Source of the DNA: Bacteroidota bacterium
GTDB taxonomy: Bacteria > Bacteroidota > Bacteroidia > Chitinophagales > Chitinophagaceae
Direction: 5' to 3'
DNA length: 64,000 bases
Assembly: GCA_947460175.1 (NCBI GenBank)
Contig: CANHGW010000004.1
Coordinates: 1-64,000, forward strand
Shown: piece after piece, positions 62,857 through 64,000 of the stretch
Layout: each line of letters begins with the position of its first letter
Numbering within the stretch: the first letter of the stretch is position 1
Notes under the pieces: model-generated
What the model was told of the DNA's origin: nothing
The model's database searches: none
The model's input: only the letters and a program-made list of their open reading frames with translations
Made by a program: the position numbers and the translations under genes

Positions 62857-64000
62857 ATGAAAATATCATTTCATGGTGCTGCCCGAACAGTCACTGGCTC
62901 TAAACATCTTATTCATCTTAAAAATGGCAAAAAAGTATTGCTGGATTGCGGTCTTTTTCAAGGCCTAGGCGATGAAACACTTGAACATAATAGTCATTTT
63001 GGATTTGATCCAATGGAGGTTGATTATATGATTCTTTCTCATGCGCATATAGACCATTCAGGACTTTTGCCAAAACTAGTTAAAGAAGGGTTCAAAGGTC
63101 CTATTTACTGCACACCTGCAACAGCCGACTTGACCGAAATTCTATTATTAGATTCAGCATTTATTCAGGAGTCCGATGTGGCTTTTGTAAACAAGCGTCG
63201 TGCAGCACAAGGATTACCTTATATTAAGCCTCTCTATACTGTGGCTGACGCCAACAATGTATTTCCATTGTTTAAGGAAGTTCCTTATGGCGAAGTAACT
63301 CATATTGATGATGACATATCATTTCAATATACTGATACTGGTCATATCTTAGGAAGTGCTGCTGTTCATGTTACTATACGTGAAGAAGGAAAAGTTACAA
63401 CTATTACATTCAGTGGAGACGTAGGTCGCTACCGAGATGTGATATTGCGCTCACCTGAGGTTTTCCCTCAATCAGATTATATTATTCTTGAAAGTACATA
63501 TGGCAACTCGCTTCACGAAGACATTGATGGTACAGAAGAACTATTATTGAAGTATATCCAAGAAACTTGTATTGAAAATAAAGGCAAGTTGATCATTCCA
63601 GCTTTCAGTGTTGGCCGAACCCAAGAAATCCTTTACGCTCTCAACAAGCTAGAAACTCAAGGTCGCTTACCTGATGTTCCTTATTATGTAGACAGTCCCT
63701 TATCAAATAAAACAACTGAAATCGTAAAAAAACATGCTGAGTTGTATAACAAACATGTACAAGAATTAATGAAACATGATAAGTTTCCATTTGAATTTAA
63801 AGGACTAAAATTCATTACACAAGTAGAAGATTCTAAGCATCTTAATAATCGTAAAGAACCACTAGTAATCATATCTGCATCAGGCATGGCCGAAGCAGGC
63901 AGAGTCAAACATCATATTGCCAACAATATTGAAAACCCTCGAAATACTATATTAATGACAGGCTTTTGCGAATTTCGCTCACTCGGGGCTAAACTCATGA
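62857..64000 (+). CDS. Metallo-beta-lactamase-fold beta-CASP ribonuclease-like protein (3' end outside window)
   Basis: The frame is open from ATG 62857 to the window end (at least 381 codons), so the gene is cut. The metal site is HAHIDHSG (LSHAHIDHSGLLPKL) and a later His in DTGHILGSAAV; Asp in FSGDVGRY completes the MBL core. The beta-CASP motifs follow: ESTYGNS, PAFSVGRTQEILYAL, and ISASGMAEAGRVKHH. This group acts in RNA processing (RNase J/CPSF-73-like, the YSH1 type), and the intact motifs predict activity. It is divergent from the lipoprotein gene and 149 bp away. Confidence 0.92.
   Translation, partial: MKISFHGAARTVTGSKHLIHLKNGKKVLLDCGLFQGLGDETLEHNSHFGFDPMEVDYMILSHAHIDHSGLLPKLVKEGFKGPIYCTPATADLTEILLLDSAFIQESDVAFVNKRRAAQGLPYIKPLYTVADANNVFPLFKEVPYGEVTHIDDDISFQYTDTGHILGSAAVHVTIREEGKVTTITFSGDVGRYRDVILRSPEVFPQSDYIILESTYGNSLHEDIDGTEELLLKYIQETCIENKGKLIIPAFSVGRTQEILYALNKLETQGRLPDVPYYVDSPLSNKTTEIVKKHAELYNKHVQELMKHDKFPFEFKGLKFITQVEDSKHLNNRKEPLVIISASGMAEAGRVKHHIANNIENPRNTILMTGFCEFRSLGAKLM

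Noticed and set aside
1-64000. tRNA or rRNA genes
   Set aside because: I looked for T-loop motifs and conserved rRNA segments and found only matches inside protein genes without cloverleaf context; a covariance-model search would be decisive.

Overview
The window is a stretch of low-GC Bacteroidota chromosome. The evidence is: promoters of the TAnnTTTG type, two secreted proteins with YPNP-type type IX secretion (T9SS) sorting domains, a LytS/LytTR pair whose kinase carries a Reg_prop-type sensor, many short-leader lipoproteins, a DksA-like protein with a degraded zinc finger, and a free-standing PurS. The order is probably close to Chitinophagales or Sphingobacteriales, but this cannot be fixed from sequence alone. 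I see no tRNA, rRNA, CRISPR array, prophage or complete insertion sequence.

Layout. 1-3.5 kb: a propeller-sensor histidine kinase (cut by the window start) and its LytTR regulator, which is broken by a one-base deletion. 3.6-9.6 kb: a 1982-residue T9SS-exported surface protein built from four copies of a three-domain module. 10-15 kb: hemW, a BamA/TamA-like outer-membrane protein and a second T9SS cargo. 15-18.4 kb: a pstSCAB phosphate-uptake operon. 18.5-20.4 kb: an LpxH-like phosphoesterase with a glycosyltransferase. 20.5-25.1 kb: envelope quality-control genes (PDZ protein, parvulin isomerase, TlpA-like thioredoxin). 25.2-28.2 kb: rlmD, a NUDIX hydrolase and an SDR. 28.2-32.6 kb: an APH-RapZ fusion, an M28 peptidase, two small lipoproteins and a hydrolase. 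32.7-38.9 kb: a 2064-residue alpha-2-macroglobulin. 39-44.5 kb: purF, small membrane proteins, a TPR protein and an FAH-family enzyme. 44.5-50 kb is the accessory-looking part: an S23/four-helix-bundle gene between inverted short-repeat arrays, a flavin reductase, a ParS/RES toxin-antitoxin pair with an operator palindrome, ligA, and an ORF6N pseudogene split by a frameshift and a 101-bp insertion. 50-64 kb: small redox lipoproteins, ileS, a histone-H1-like/DksA fusion, pssA-purS, nadK with an envelope operon, and a beta-CASP metallo-hydrolase cut by the window end.

Most genes are housekeeping or envelope genes. The unusual signal lies in short repeats that sit on or next to stop codons (rlmD, the FAH gene, the RES toxin). 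One of these families also occurs inside the alpha-2-macroglobulin gene, at the position expected for the bait region. The best candidate for an undescribed system is the S23 gene bracketed by inverted arrays of a 16-18 bp unit. Promoters are recognisable as TTG-N19-TAnnTTTG at three places, and several TAnnTTTG boxes lie so close to start codons that leaderless transcripts are likely.
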